This document shows, piece after piece, positions 26,540 to 36,391 of a DNA stretch of 64,000 nucleotides. Position numbers and translations under genes: made by a program. The stretch is taken from assembly GCF_000429645.1 (NCBI RefSeq), contig NZ_AUCG01000003.1, positions 60,331-124,330 on the forward strand, in the 5' to 3' direction. Source of the stretch: Niveispirillum irakense DSM 11586. Lineage in GTDB: Bacteria; Pseudomonadota; Alphaproteobacteria; Azospirillales; Azospirillaceae. The notes beneath the pieces are model-generated. The model worked only from the letters and a program-made list of their open reading frames with translations, had not been told where the DNA came from and did no database searches. Within the stretch, counting starts at the first letter, position 1, and every line of letters starts with the position of its first letter.

Positions 26540-29500
26540 ATGATGCTGCGCCTTCCCGCCGCCCTGCTGTTTGTCTCCGGTCTGGTTCTGACACCGGCCG
26601 CCCTGGCACAGGAGGCAGCCCTCCCGCAAGCTGAACAGCCGCCACCCCCGCCGCCCATGGCACCGCCCACGGCGCCGCCGCCAAAACCGGTGCCGGCGGA
26701 GGAGCGGCCGTTTGAGCTGTCGGGTGTGGAGGTGGCGTCTGAACGCGACCGGCCGCAAGCCTGCTTCACCTTCACCCGCTCGCTGCCCCGCCCGCAAACA
26801 CGCGGCAAGGGGGTGGACCTGTCCCGTTTTGTGACGGTGGAGCCGGCGCAAAAGGTGACGGTGACGGCGCGCGACCGCGATCTGTGCCTGGAAGGGCTGG
26901 CCCATGGCCAGCGCTATGCCATCACCATCAAGGCCGGCTTCCAGGCGGCAGGGGGCCGGGAAAAGCTGGCCGAGGCGGTGACGCGCGAGGTGCAGGTGGC
27001 GGACCGCAAGCCCAGCCTGTCCTTCCGGGGGCAGGGCTATATGCTGCCGCGGATCGGGGGCGAGGGCTTGCCGCTGCGGGGCGTGAATGTGGACCGGGTG
27101 CGCCTTCAGGTGCTGCGCGTCAATGACCGCGCCCTGGTGGAACAGATCTATTATGGCCGTATCAACCAGACCATGACCGATTTTGAGGTCGGTGACATCC
27201 TGGACCAGAAGGGACAGGTGGTCTGGAAGGGCGAGATGGCGATGGGCGGGCAGCGTAACCGCACCACCCAGACGCCGTTCCCCGTCGATGCCGTGCTGGG
27301 CACCCTGTCGCCCGGCGTCTATGTCGCGGTGGCGGAGAATGCCGCCTTGCCCATGGTGGCCTGGGACCAGCGCGCGACCCAATGGTTCGTCGTGTCCGAT
27401 GTCGGGCTGACCAGTTTCAAGGCCGCCAACGGGCTTTATGTCTTCGCCCGCTCCCTGGCCGGTGCCAAGCCGTTGCCGGGCGTGGAACTGCGTCTGGTTG
27501 CCCGGAACAAGCAGGAATTGGGGCGCACGACGACCGGGGCCGATGGGATGGCCCGGTTTGACGCCGCCCAGGTGGATGGGCGGGATGAGCGCACGCCCCA
27601 GGCCCTGTTTGCTGCCGGCCCGGATGGTGGCTTCTCCCTGCTGGATTTCGGCGCGCCGGTGGTGGAACTGGCGGGTCGGGGGGATGGTGGCCGTGCCACA
27701 CCCGGCGCTGCGGATGCTTTCCTGTTCAGCGAACGCGGGGCCTACCGGCCCGGCGATGCGGTTTATCTGACCGGCCTGCTGCGCGATGCCGACAGCCGCG
27801 CCGTGACGGGCCAGAAGCTGACCGTCAAGCTGCTCCGCCCGGACGGGCTGGAGGTGGAACGCCGTGTCGCCGACGATATGGGGGCCGGCGGCCATCTGCT
27901 GCGATTCGAGTTGCCGGCCAATGCGCCGGCCGGGCGCTGGACGGCCACCGCCCATCTGGACCCGACCGGCCCGGCCATTGGCCGTACGCAGTTCAATGTC
28001 GGGGAGGTGACGCCGACACGGCTGGAATTCTCCTTGTCCAGCGACCGGCCGCGCATCGGTGCCGATGGCAAGCTGGTCCTGTCCATCGACGGGCGCTATC
28101 TGATGGGCGATCCGGCCGCGCGCCTGCCGGGGGAACTGACCCTGATGCTGCGCCCGGCGGAAAAACCCTATCCTGAGCTGGAAGGCTATCGCTTTGGCCT
28201 GGTGCAAAAGCCCCTGGCGCCGGAAAAGCGGGCGCTGCCCGGCTTCACGACCGGTCCCGATGGCAAGGCGCAGGTTTCCATTTCCCTGAATGAGTTGCCG
28301 GAGACCAGCCGCCCGATGGAGGCGGTGCTGCGCGCTACCCTGCATGATATTGGCGGTCGGTCGGTGGACCGGGAGATCGTGCTGCCGGTTGATCATCAAG
28401 CCTTCGCTTTGGGATTAAAGCCCAATTTCACCGGCGATGCCGTGCCGGAGGGGGCCACGGTTTCCGTCCAGGTGGCGGCGGTGGGCGCCGGCGGAAAGCC
28501 CCAGGCGCGCAAGGGCCTGTCCTGGGAGCTGTTCGAGGAAGAGTATGATTATGAATGGTATGCCGCCGATGGCCGCTGGGAATATCGCACCATTGTGAAG
28601 GACCGCCGGCTGACCGGCGGATCGGTGGATGCGGCGGCGGACAAGCCCGGCTTGATTGAAGAGCAGGTCCGCGCCGGCCGTTACCGGCTTGAAGTGTTTG
28701 ACCCCGGTACCGGGGTGGCCAGCTCGCTGCGCTTCTCCGCCGGCTGGTGGGTCAGCGCCAAGATGGGCGATACGCCGGACGCGGTGGAAGTGGCGGTGCA
28801 GCAGCCGTTGCATGAGCCGGGCGGCACGGCCCGCGTTTTCGTGCGCCCCCCCTATGCCGGCACGGTGGCGGTTGCCCTGGCTGACCGGGCCGTGCGCCAT
28901 ACGGTGGTGCGGGAGATCGGCACCGATGGTGCCTTCCTGGATCTGCCGATCCCGGCTGATGTGACGGCGGGGGCCTATGTGCTGGTCACCGCTTTCGCCC
29001 CCGCCGATCCCGCCAGCCGTACCCCGCCCCGCCGGGCGGTGGGCAGTGGCTGGGTGGCAGTGGACCCGGCACAGCGGACGCTGACTGTGGACATGGCAGT
29101 ACCGGACGAGGTGCGGCCGCGGGGGCAGGTGACCATTCCTGTCACCATCGCGGGTGCCACGCCGGGGGAAAATGTGCGTCTGGCCCTGCTGGCTGTGGAT
29201 GATGAGGTGGCAAAGCTGCCGGAGAGCCTGCCCATTGACCCGGTCACCTGGTTCCTGGGCAAGCGGCGCTTATCGGTGGAATTGCGCGATGTCTATGGCC
29301 GGCTGGCCGGTCCTGCGGAAACCCCGGTTGCGGCGGCCCCGCCCGCCCTGCCAGTGGCGGCTGATGCGGCATCGCGCGGGCCGCGCGTCACCAATGTGCA
29401 GCCGGTTCCCCGTTCCGGCCCCGTAACGTCTATCCATTCCGGTATCGTTACGGTGGGGCCTGACGGCAAGGCATCGGTGACCCTGACCCTGCCGGATATG

Positions 29501-31408
29501 CAGGGCCGGCTGGCTCTGACCGCCATCGCCTGGAGTGATGGCAAGGTGGGCAAGGCCCAGGCCAGCATGCTGGTGCGCGATGCCGTGACGGCACAGGTCT
29601 CGCTGCCGGGCTTCCTGGCACCGGGCGACAAGGCGCAGATCACCTTCAGCCTGGAAAATATGGATGGCCCGCGCGGCACCTATAAGCTGACCCTCGGGGC
29701 GGAAGGCCCGGTCCGGCTGGAAGGCGGTCGCAACCAGATTGATTTCAAGGCCCTGGCCAAGGGGGGCCGGGTTACCGCCACCCGCACGCTGCTGGCGGGT
29801 GATCCCGGTTATGGCGTGCTGGTCCTGACTGTTACGGGGCCGGAAGGGTATAAGCAGACCCGGCGCGTCCCGGTGAATATCCGTCCCGCCCACCCGCTGG
29901 AGGTGGTGCAGACGCGGGGTGAGATCGCGCCCGGTGCCACCATGGCACTGAACGCGCCGAAATTGCCGGGGCCGGTGGCCGGTGCCGCCAGCCGTATCGC
30001 CATGGTCGGGCCGCGCCCGGTCTTCGATGCGCCGGCCCATCTGCTGGCGCTGGACAGCCGTCCCTTCGGCTCGGCCGATCAGTTGGCGGCCCGGCTGCTG
30101 CCGCTGACGGACATGAATGACTGGGCCAAAGGGGCCGGATTGCCGGCGGATACCAAGCTGAAGGCCAAGGCTGACGATCTGGTCGAACGGTTGATCGGCC
30201 GGCAGCGGTCCGACGGCGCCTTTTCGCTCTGGTCCCTGGATGGGCCGGCGGATGTGTGGCTGACCGCTTTTGCCCTGGATGTGCTGACCCGGGCCAAAGA
30301 AGCGGAATTCGCGGTGCCGGAGGATGCCTATCGCCGGGGCATGGATTATCTGGTTCGTTCCATCGGCAATAGCTGGATAGAGGATGCGGAACTGCCGGCG
30401 CGGGCCTATGCGCTTTATACGGCGGCCCGCGCCCGCGCCATCGACACAGCCCCCCTGCGCTTTTTCCAGGAAACCTTTGCCGCCCGTGTGCCGACCCGTC
30501 TGGCGCGGGCGCAACTGGGTGCCGCGTTTGCGACCTTGGGCGAAGGGGAGCAGGCCGCCGCCGTCCTGTCGCGGCTGGATGATCCGCTGCCCGCTGTGGT
30601 TGGTCTCCATGATTACGGCACCCTCTTGCGTGACCGGGCGGCCATCCTGGCGTTGCTGGTCGGGGCTGGGGCCAGTGCTGAACGGGTAGATGCCGAACAG
30701 GCCGCCCTTCAGGGTTTGCTGCGCGATCCGATGCAGGTCTCCACGCAGGAGCGGGCGTGGCTGCTGGTGGCGGCGCGCGCCCTGGCCACACGGGGGCCGG
30801 GCATTAATGTGACGGTGGATGGCCAGTCCGTTACCGGTAATCAGGCGCTGATGCGGGCGCTGGCCGGCGCGGATTCCCGCATCCAGGCCAAGAATAATGG
30901 TGATCAGCCGCTGCATGTTGCCACGGCTACGGCGGGCATCCTGTCCGGGCCGGATGAAGAGGTGGCACAGGGGATTACGCTCAACCGCCAGATCCTGGAC
31001 GCCAAAGGCAAGAAGGCGGATCTGGCCCGTATCCGGAATGGTGATCTGCTGGTCGTCCTGCTGGAAGGCAAAGCCGACCGACCGATCAATAATCCGCTGC
31101 TGCTGATCGACCCGCTGCCCGGCGGATTGGTGGTGGAAAATGTCCGTCTGGCCGGCAGTGCCCAATTGGGCGACCTGTCCTGGCTGGGGGAATTGTCTGA
31201 TGCCGCCCTGGTGGAGTTCCGCGATGATCGCTTCGTCGCGGCGCTGGACGGCATGCCGGAAGGCGGCACCTTCCGGCTGGTCTATCTGGCGCGGGCCGTG
31301 ACGCCCGGCACCTTCACCCTGCCATCGGCACGGCTGGATGATCTGGTGGATGGTGCCCGTTTTGCGCGCACCGGGTCCGGTACCTTGACGGTGGGGGCCA
31401 AGCGCTAA
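26540..31408 (+). CDS. Bacterial alpha-2-macroglobulin family protein, YfaS-like (no thioester)
   Basis: 1622 aa. The ATG pair at 26540/26543 begins a clear signal peptide (LPAALLFVSGLVLTPAALAQ) followed by a Pro-rich linker. The macroglobulin-like domains follow, with the A2M N-terminal block (FLFSERGAYRPGDAVYLTGLLRD), the bait-region area and the A2M core (SLPGFLAPGDKAQITFSLEN; then a helical complement-like domain from about 1190). At the place where the thioester CxEQ box of ECAM/YfhM stands, this protein reads RPFGSADQLA (about 1173-1182), lacking the Cys and Glu. E. coli has the same split: YfhM with and YfaS without thioester. These proteins are thought to trap or inhibit proteases in the periplasm. 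No pbpC neighbour is present. Confidence 0.87.
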   Translation: MMLRLPAALLFVSGLVLTPAALAQEAALPQAEQPPPPPPMAPPTAPPPKPVPAEERPFELSGVEVASERDRPQACFTFTRSLPRPQTRGKGVDLSRFVTVEPAQKVTVTARDRDLCLEGLAHGQRYAITIKAGFQAAGGREKLAEAVTREVQVADRKPSLSFRGQGYMLPRIGGEGLPLRGVNVDRVRLQVLRVNDRALVEQIYYGRINQTMTDFEVGDILDQKGQVVWKGEMAMGGQRNRTTQTPFPVDAVLGTLSPGVYVAVAENAALPMVAWDQRATQWFVVSDVGLTSFKAANGLYVFARSLAGAKPLPGVELRLVARNKQELGRTTTGADGMARFDAAQVDGRDERTPQALFAAGPDGGFSLLDFGAPVVELAGRGDGGRATPGAADAFLFSERGAYRPGDAVYLTGLLRDADSRAVTGQKLTVKLLRPDGLEVERRVADDMGAGGHLLRFELPANAPAGRWTATAHLDPTGPAIGRTQFNVGEVTPTRLEFSLSSDRPRIGADGKLVLSIDGRYLMGDPAARLPGELTLMLRPAEKPYPELEGYRFGLVQKPLAPEKRALPGFTTGPDGKAQVSISLNELPETSRPMEAVLRATLHDIGGRSVDREIVLPVDHQAFALGLKPNFTGDAVPEGATVSVQVAAVGAGGKPQARKGLSWELFEEEYDYEWYAADGRWEYRTIVKDRRLTGGSVDAAADKPGLIEEQVRAGRYRLEVFDPGTGVASSLRFSAGWWVSAKMGDTPDAVEVAVQQPLHEPGGTARVFVRPPYAGTVAVALADRAVRHTVVREIGTDGAFLDLPIPADVTAGAYVLVTAFAPADPASRTPPRRAVGSGWVAVDPAQRTLTVDMAVPDEVRPRGQVTIPVTIAGATPGENVRLALLAVDDEVAKLPESLPIDPVTWFLGKRRLSVELRDVYGRLAGPAETPVAAAPPALPVAADAASRGPRVTNVQPVPRSGPVTSIHSGIVTVGPDGKASVTLTLPDMQGRLALTAIAWSDGKVGKAQASMLVRDAVTAQVSLPGFLAPGDKAQITFSLENMDGPRGTYKLTLGAEGPVRLEGGRNQIDFKALAKGGRVTATRTLLAGDPGYGVLVLTVTGPEGYKQTRRVPVNIRPAHPLEVVQTRGEIAPGATMALNAPKLPGPVAGAASRIAMVGPRPVFDAPAHLLALDSRPFGSADQLAARLLPLTDMNDWAKGAGLPADTKLKAKADDLVERLIGRQRSDGAFSLWSLDGPADVWLTAFALDVLTRAKEAEFAVPEDAYRRGMDYLVRSIGNSWIEDAELPARAYALYTAARARAIDTAPLRFFQETFAARVPTRLARAQLGAAFATLGEGEQAAAVLSRLDDPLPAVVGLHDYGTLLRDRAAILALLVGAGASAERVDAEQAALQGLLRDPMQVSTQERAWLLVAARALATRGPGINVTVDGQSVTGNQALMRALAGADSRIQAKNNGDQPLHVATATAGILSGPDEEVAQGITLNRQILDAKGKKADLARIRNGDLLVVLLEGKADRPINNPLLLIDPLPGGLVVENVRLAGSAQLGDLSWLGELSDAALVEFRDDRFVAALDGMPEGGTFRLVYLARAVTPGTFTLPSARLDDLVDGARFARTGSGTLTVGAKR

Positions 31409-31417
31409 TGCCTGTTC

Positions 31418-31447
31418 GGATGCCGGTGGGGGACCCCGCCGGCATCC
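31418..31447. terminator. Terminator between convergent genes
   Basis: GGATGCCGG and CCGGCATCC form a perfect 9-bp stem, extended inside by GGGG/CCCC; TTT follows on the plus side. It separates the alpha-2-macroglobulin gene from the convergent metallohydrolase gene. Confidence 0.7.
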
Positions 31448-31460
31448 TTTCCAGCGCCGA

Positions 31461-32609
31461 TTACCGCGCCGTCAGCAGGTGGGAGCCGGTGGCCAGCGGT
31501 TCCCGTCCGGCGATGGACAGGATGATATCGTCCGGGCTGGCATAGCGGGCGCGGCTGCGCGACCAGACCGGCCCGTCGATACCGGCCTGACAGACATGGC
31601 GTTTGCCGCTCAGCGGTTCCAGCACCGTAGCGACGGGCTGGCCGGCGCGCACGCTCTGCCCCGGTTCCACATGGAACAGGACGATCCCGCCAACCGGTGC
31701 GCGGATACGTTCCACCCCTGCAAGCGGCGTTGCCAGATCCAGTGCCGTCTCCACAGGCGGTGCCGACAGGGCCAGATGGCCACGCCAGGACAGATGGTCC
31801 AGCAGCGCTTTGGCATCGGCGGCAGCCAGCATATCGTCGACATCTCCCTCGCCGCGCAACTCCACCGTGGTGGCGGCGCAGCCATCCGGAATCGGGTGGC
31901 CGGCGGGGGCGAATCGGGCCTGCAGGTTCTGCCAGGGCAGGGAACAGGCCTCATCAAACGGCTCCCCACCTGATCCTTCCGCCAGGAAGGCGGCTTCACA
32001 GCCCAGGCGGGCGGCCAGATCGGCAAAGCCGCCCCCCCATCCAGCGCTGGTGGTGTAGAGATGCATCACCGCCTCGCTGTCGCAATGCAGGTCCAGCACC
32101 AGATCGGCATCAATGGCGTGGGAGAGCAGGATTTGCCGCAGCCCATCGGCCTGGGTGCGTGGGGACAGAGAGATGGCCGCCGCGGCCAGAGCCGCGCGGA
32201 CCAAACCGGCATTGACCTGGGCGTCACTGCCAAGCGGGGCCGGTTGCCCCGCCGCCAGCATATCGCCCGCCGGACCGGATAGATCTGCGAAGGCGCGGTT
32301 GAAATTGACACCCCCCGCCAGTTCGAATCGACCGGACAGGTCGCCATGCAGCACCTGATCCAGCCCGATCGGGTTGGCCATGGGGACCAGCACGATTTCC
32401 CCCCGGATGGCGCCGGCGGCATCCAGTGAAGCCAGCTTTTCGGCCAGATGCTGGGCCACGAGCATGCCGGGCAATTCCCCCGCATGCAGGCCTGCCTGGA
32501 TATAGGCTTTGGGGCGCGCCCCTTCCTGGCCGAAACGGTGGATGCGGATATGGCGGACCGTGCCCGGCCGACCATGGGGAAGAGCGATATCATCAATGCG
32601 ATGGGTCAT
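31461..32609 (-). CDS. Succinylglutamate desuccinylase/aspartoacylase-family metallohydrolase
   Basis: About 382 aa from the ATG at 32609 (in-frame ATG at 32642 possible). Zinc ligands H42 and E45 lie in GLHAGELPG, and a third in DLHCD (H175); NFNRAF (103-108) supplies the substrate-binding Asn-Arg pair typical of the AstE/ASPA family. The last 90 residues form a biotinyl-like beta barrel (APVGGIVLFHVEPGQSVRAGQPVATV), as in the larger members. The family removes acyl groups from N-acyl amino acids or related amides; the substrate here is unknown. Confidence 0.85.
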   Translation of the reverse strand: MTHRIDDIALPHGRPGTVRHIRIHRFGQEGARPKAYIQAGLHAGELPGMLVAQHLAEKLASLDAAGAIRGEIVLVPMANPIGLDQVLHGDLSGRFELAGGVNFNRAFADLSGPAGDMLAAGQPAPLGSDAQVNAGLVRAALAAAAISLSPRTQADGLRQILLSHAIDADLVLDLHCDSEAVMHLYTTSAGWGGGFADLAARLGCEAAFLAEGSGGEPFDEACSLPWQNLQARFAPAGHPIPDGCAATTVELRGEGDVDDMLAAADAKALLDHLSWRGHLALSAPPVETALDLATPLAGVERIRAPVGGIVLFHVEPGQSVRAGQPVATVLEPLSGKRHVCQAGIDGPVWSRSRARYASPDDIILSIAGREPLATGSHLLTAR

Positions 32610-32708
32610 GATGTCCGCAGCATTGGCCTTTCCGGCGACCATGTCCACAAGCCTTTATCGTTAACCGTCCCCATGCCATGCTCGCGATAGCTGTATAATG
32701 GAGATGTT

Positions 32709-33986
32709 ATGCCAGCACCGGGCGGGGTGGGGCCAGGAAGGCTGCGCTGCGCCGGTTTTGCCGGGGCGCTGCTGATCTATGGGGCGGCGGGCATGCCGGC
32801 CCCGCCCGGTATCCGGTGGCAGGAATTGCTGATTTTTGCTGGCCTGCTGGCCATGACGGGGCTGGCGGGACCGGCGCGTCTGGTGACCGGGTTGGCACTG
32901 GGGCGCCGGGACCGGGGGCCGGCGCCGGAATTGGGGGTGGCCTCTGCCGTGCTGATGCTGCTGGTCTGGCTGGGACTGGTGCGGGGGATATGGAACGGCT
33001 GGACGGTGCGCGACATGGTGCGCGATATCGTGCCACTTGGCTTTCTCGCCCTGCCGGTATTGCTGGCCCCATCGCTTGCGCTTCTATCTGCTCGGATGCG
33101 CGATCTGCTTGCCGACTGTGCGGGTCTGGCGGGGGTGATGCTGGTGCTGCGCTGGGCCCACAATGTGGGGCCGCAGGCCCTGGCCAGCATTGGCACGACA
33201 CCATTGGGCGAGGGTGGGGATTATCTGCTGAACAGCGCCCTGGTGCCCTTCGCTGCTGTCTGGCTGGTTCTGCGGGCAATTACCCTTCTGGATGGCGGGG
33301 CAGCGGATGGCTGGCCCTGGCGGCGGTTGCGCGCCGGCCTGTTTCTGTCTGGGGGTATGCTGTGTCTGCTGGCGATGGCGGCTACCGTTCACCGGGCTGG
33401 ACTGGGCCTGTCGCTGCTGGCCCTGCTGATCGGGTTGGGGCGCCCGTTGATGCGGCGCCCGTTCCTGGTCCTGCTGGCGCTGGCTTGCCTTATCTTGGTG
33501 CCCATCCTGGCGGGCGCGCCGATGACCGGGATGCTGGCGCTGGCGGCTGACAAGACCCAGGCGGTCGGCGTGAACAACCGGTCATCCGAGATTTTGGCGG
33601 TGCTGGAGCAGGTGTGGCGCGATCCGGTCCCTTTTTTCATCGGGGATGGGTGGGGTGCCCTGGTTGTCAATCCGGCGGTTGGCTATTGGCGGGTATCTTA
33701 TACGCACAGCGCGCCCAGCTATTTTCTGTTGAAGGTCGGTGTTTTGGGTTGCGTCGGGATTGCCCTTTACGCCGGTTGTCTGGCGGCCCGGATGGGGGCG
33801 TTGTGGAAAGGGCACCCTTACCTGGTGCTGGCAGCGCTGCCACCCACCCTTATCGGAAGCCTGCTGCACACCAGTTATAAGTATATATGCTTCAGTCTCA
33901 TTGTCTCATTGGTGGTCGGCTCTTCATATAATTCCCTTTACAAGTGTATTCAGCGTCTACACTCTTTCCCTCGGGATGGGTTTTGA
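32709..33986 (+). CDS. Membrane polysaccharide polymerase/O-antigen ligase-like protein
   Basis: 425 aa with about ten hydrophobic segments. The large late loop VNNRSSEILAVLEQVWRDPVPFFIGDGWGALV followed by SYTHSAPSYFLLKVG matches the style of Wzy/WaaL proteins, where a periplasmic loop with a conserved His-x-x or NRSS-like segment is functional. GGAG sits five bases before the ATG. A TATAAT lies only nine bases before the ATG, too close for a normal leader. First gene of a co-directional run with the Wzz-like and glycosyltransferase genes (6- and 5-base gaps by stop-to-start), so probably an operon for surface-polysaccharide assembly. Confidence 0.65.
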   Translation: MPAPGGVGPGRLRCAGFAGALLIYGAAGMPAPPGIRWQELLIFAGLLAMTGLAGPARLVTGLALGRRDRGPAPELGVASAVLMLLVWLGLVRGIWNGWTVRDMVRDIVPLGFLALPVLLAPSLALLSARMRDLLADCAGLAGVMLVLRWAHNVGPQALASIGTTPLGEGGDYLLNSALVPFAAVWLVLRAITLLDGGAADGWPWRRLRAGLFLSGGMLCLLAMAATVHRAGLGLSLLALLIGLGRPLMRRPFLVLLALACLILVPILAGAPMTGMLALAADKTQAVGVNNRSSEILAVLEQVWRDPVPFFIGDGWGALVVNPAVGYWRVSYTHSAPSYFLLKVGVLGCVGIALYAGCLAARMGALWKGHPYLVLAALPPTLIGSLLHTSYKYICFSLIVSLVVGSSYNSLYKCIQRLHSFPRDGF

Positions 33987-33998
33987 TCGGGGTTGACG

Positions 33999-34931
33999 GT
34001 GCCGGACAGCCTTGTTGCACGTCTTGAGCTGCCATCGCCGGGCCTTGCGCTGCTGCTGGGCCAGGTGCGCCGGATGTGGCTACTGCTTGTCCTGTCGCCG
34101 GTCCTGGGGCTGGTTCTGGCGGCGGGTGCGCTTCACGTCTTCATACCCCAATATACCGCCAGCATGGTGGTGGGGCCGACGGGGCGTTCCGGCCCGGTTG
34201 GGATGGGGCTGCGGGTGCCGACAGCCAACCCCGTCGCGGCCCGTGGTCTTGCCGAACAAGGCACGCCGGAAGAACTGATCTCCGATTTCTCACGCTATCT
34301 GGCGCTGCTCACCTCTGTTCCCGTGGCGGAAAGCCTGACAGGGGATGAAGCCTTGATGCGCCGCCTGTTTCCTGCCGACTGGGATGAACAGGCGCAGCAA
34401 TGGCAGCCGCCATCAGGGCTCGGCGCGCGGCTGACCCAGGGGCTACGTTGGCTGGCTGGGCAGAAACCATGGATGAGGCCGGATGCCGTCGATCTGTCAC
34501 GCCATTTGAAACGGTACCTGGTGGTTGATCGGGTGGGAGAGGGGCCGTTGCGCCGCCTGAGCTACCGGCATCAGGACCGCGATTTTGCAATGGCCCTGCT
34601 GGCCCGCCTGCATGCGGCAACGGAAACCCATTTGCGCGTGGAGGCCCAGCGACGGTTACGGGCGGAAATGGGGCATGTCGGCAAAAGACTTACGACCCTG
34701 TCCAACATGGATAATAGCCGCGCCTTGTCGGGCTTGGTGGCGGAGCAGGAGCGGGTGCTGCTGATGCTGGATGTGGGGCTGCCCTATGCCGCCGATGCGT
34801 TGGAGACACCGTCGGCCCTGTCGCTGCCGGACTGGCCCAATCCGGTCCTGATGCTGCCGACGGGTGCCGTGGCTGGCCTGACCCTGGCCTTGTTCTTTAT
34901 CGGTGTTCGCCATGGCTGGCGGCGGGAATAG
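33999..34931 (+). CDS. Wzz-like chain-length determinant protein
   Basis: About 310 aa from a GTG preceded by GGGG (TTG at 33993 is an alternative). It has the Wzz layout: N-terminal transmembrane helix (MWLLLVLSPVLGLVLAAGALHVF), then YTASMVVGP as in the Wzz beta region, a long helical periplasmic part (about 70-260), and a C-terminal helix (PVLMLPTGAVAGLTLALFFIGV) preceded by a Pro-rich LPDWPNP segment. No cytoplasmic tyrosine-kinase domain follows. Such proteins set the length of exported polysaccharide chains. Confidence 0.75.
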   Translation: MPDSLVARLELPSPGLALLLGQVRRMWLLLVLSPVLGLVLAAGALHVFIPQYTASMVVGPTGRSGPVGMGLRVPTANPVAARGLAEQGTPEELISDFSRYLALLTSVPVAESLTGDEALMRRLFPADWDEQAQQWQPPSGLGARLTQGLRWLAGQKPWMRPDAVDLSRHLKRYLVVDRVGEGPLRRLSYRHQDRDFAMALLARLHAATETHLRVEAQRRLRAEMGHVGKRLTTLSNMDNSRALSGLVAEQERVLLMLDVGLPYAADALETPSALSLPDWPNPVLMLPTGAVAGLTLALFFIGVRHGWRRE

Positions 34932-34935
34932 CGGC

Positions 34936-35838
34936 ATGGATACCGCAACAGGCCCCATTCCCGTCTCTGTCATTGTGATGACCCGTAATGAGGCGGCGAA
35001 TATCGCGGCGTGTCTGGCATCGCTGACAGCGTTCGATCAGGTGGTGGTGGTCGATAGTGCTTCCCAGGACGGGACGGATAGTATTGCCTGCGCAATGGGG
35101 GCTGAACTGGTGCCCTTCCTGTGGAATGGCCATTATCCCAAAAAAAAGCAGTGGTCGCTGCAATGGCCGGGACTGCGCCATCCCTGGGTCCTGCTGGTCG
35201 ATGCCGATGAAAGGGTGCCCCCGGCGCTGGCGGCTGAGATCCGGGACCTGATGCGCCATCCGCGCGAGGAAGGCGCCTTTTTCCTGTCCAGTCGGCCGGT
35301 CTGGTTAGGGCGCACGCTGCGCCATGGCAGCCCCTACCGCAAGATCGCCTTGATGCACCGGGCGCGGGCCCATTTTCCCGTCTGCGATGATCTGCATGTT
35401 GCCACCATGTGGGAGGTGGAGGGGCATTATCAGCCGGTAGTGCAGGGCCCTGTGGGGCGGCTGCGCCACCCTTTCCTGCATGATGATGGCAAGCCGCCAT
35501 TTGCCTGGCTGGAGCGGCATAACCGCTATTCTGATTGGGAGGCGATGCTGGGCATGGGCCATGCGGCCCGACTGGCGGGGGAACGGGGGTCCCGGCGGTG
35601 GGCAAAGCATCTGCTGCGTATGCTGCCTTTCCGGCCTGCCCTTGTTTTCCTGCACAGCTACATTCTGTGCCTGGGTTTTCTGGATGGGCGGGCCGGGCTG
35701 CATCATGCGGCGGCGCGCGCCTTTTACTATTGGCAGATCGGTTTTAAGCGCGATTGGCTGGCTGCCCAGGGGCAAGCCAGCCAAGCAAGGTACCGCATCG
35801 ACAATTCCGCCATGGCAGAGCAGACGGAAAGGGCCTGA
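34936..35838 (+). CDS. Family 2 glycosyltransferase, WaaE/KdtX-like
   Basis: 300 aa from the ATG at 34936, four bases after the Wzz-like gene stop. VSVIVMTRNEAANIAACLASL opens the GT-A fold; VVVDSASQDGT (D40) and LLVDADE (D89 and D91, the DxD metal site) follow. The C-terminal segment FYYWQIGFKRDWL resembles lipopolysaccharide core beta-glucosyltransferases such as WaaE. Acts at the cytoplasmic face. Substrate not determined. Ends 57 bases before the convergent regulator gene. Confidence 0.85.
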   Translation: MDTATGPIPVSVIVMTRNEAANIAACLASLTAFDQVVVVDSASQDGTDSIACAMGAELVPFLWNGHYPKKKQWSLQWPGLRHPWVLLVDADERVPPALAAEIRDLMRHPREEGAFFLSSRPVWLGRTLRHGSPYRKIALMHRARAHFPVCDDLHVATMWEVEGHYQPVVQGPVGRLRHPFLHDDGKPPFAWLERHNRYSDWEAMLGMGHAARLAGERGSRRWAKHLLRMLPFRPALVFLHSYILCLGFLDGRAGLHHAAARAFYYWQIGFKRDWLAAQGQASQARYRIDNSAMAEQTERA

Positions 35839-35895
35839 CCTGTCATCCCTGCGCCAGTCGGCGAGGATATCAAGGTCAAGATTCTGGCCTTGGTA

Positions 35896-36369
35896 TCAGG
35901 CGTCCTTGCTGCCTTCGCTATTGTCGCCAGCCAGGGCCTTCACGAGTTCAAAGGTGCGGCGGCGGACATTCTCTTCCGGAATGCGGTAATAGGCACGCAC
36001 CAGTTCCAGCGTCTCGCGGCGGGCCATGGACTCGAATTCCTGGGTCTCGCTCTGTTCTTCCACTTCGGTTTCCATGTCCTGCACCGGCAGGTCATCGAAG
36101 AAGAAGGTCACCGGCACGCCCAGAACCTGGGACAGGTTGAACAGGCGGCTGGCGCTGATCCGGTTGGCACCACGCTCATATTTCTGAAGTTGCTGGAAGG
36201 TGATGCCAACAGCTTCGCCCAGCGTCTCCTGGCTCAAGCCCAGCAGGGTGCGGCGCAGACGCAGACGCTGGCCGACATGGATATCAATCGGGTTGGGGCC
36301 TTCGCCACGCTTGGACAGAGAATAAGGCTGGGCGAGGCCTGACTTGGCAGCAAGCTTACGATCAAGCAT
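35896..36369 (-). CDS. PraR/PhrR-like XRE-family transcriptional regulator
   Basis: 157 aa from the ATG at 36369, preceded by GGAG inside an upstream alternative start (36381). After NPIDIHVGQRLRLRR comes an XRE helix-turn-helix: LLGLSQETLGEAVGITFQQ then LQKYERGANRISASRL. The HVGxRxRLRR and SQExLGExxGITFQQxQKYExGxNR pattern is that of PraR/PhrR regulators of rhizobia (quorum sensing, attachment and biofilm genes). The C-terminal part is acidic and helical (RRRTFELVKALAGD). It lies inside a polysaccharide locus, and its upstream region carries repeated ACCTATAGGT-like sites, so autoregulation and control of neighbours is a reasonable inference. Confidence 0.85.
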   Translation of the reverse strand: MLDRKLAAKSGLAQPYSLSKRGEGPNPIDIHVGQRLRLRRTLLGLSQETLGEAVGITFQQLQKYERGANRISASRLFNLSQVLGVPVTFFFDDLPVQDMETEVEEQSETQEFESMARRETLELVRAYYRIPEENVRRRTFELVKALAGDNSEGSKDA

Positions 36370-36391
36370 CAGAAACTCCATGAATGCATTA

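Noticed and set aside
26519..31165. Two long minus-strand frames opposite the alpha-2-macroglobulin gene
   Set aside because: Both are composition artefacts: Gln/Arg/His-rich and lacking any signal peptide or domain, while the plus strand has a full domain series.
32694..32699. TATAAT just upstream of the polymerase-like gene as a -10 promoter element
   Set aside because: It ends nine bases before the ATG and no matching -35 lies at the right distance; a leaderless start would conflict with the GGAG site next to it.
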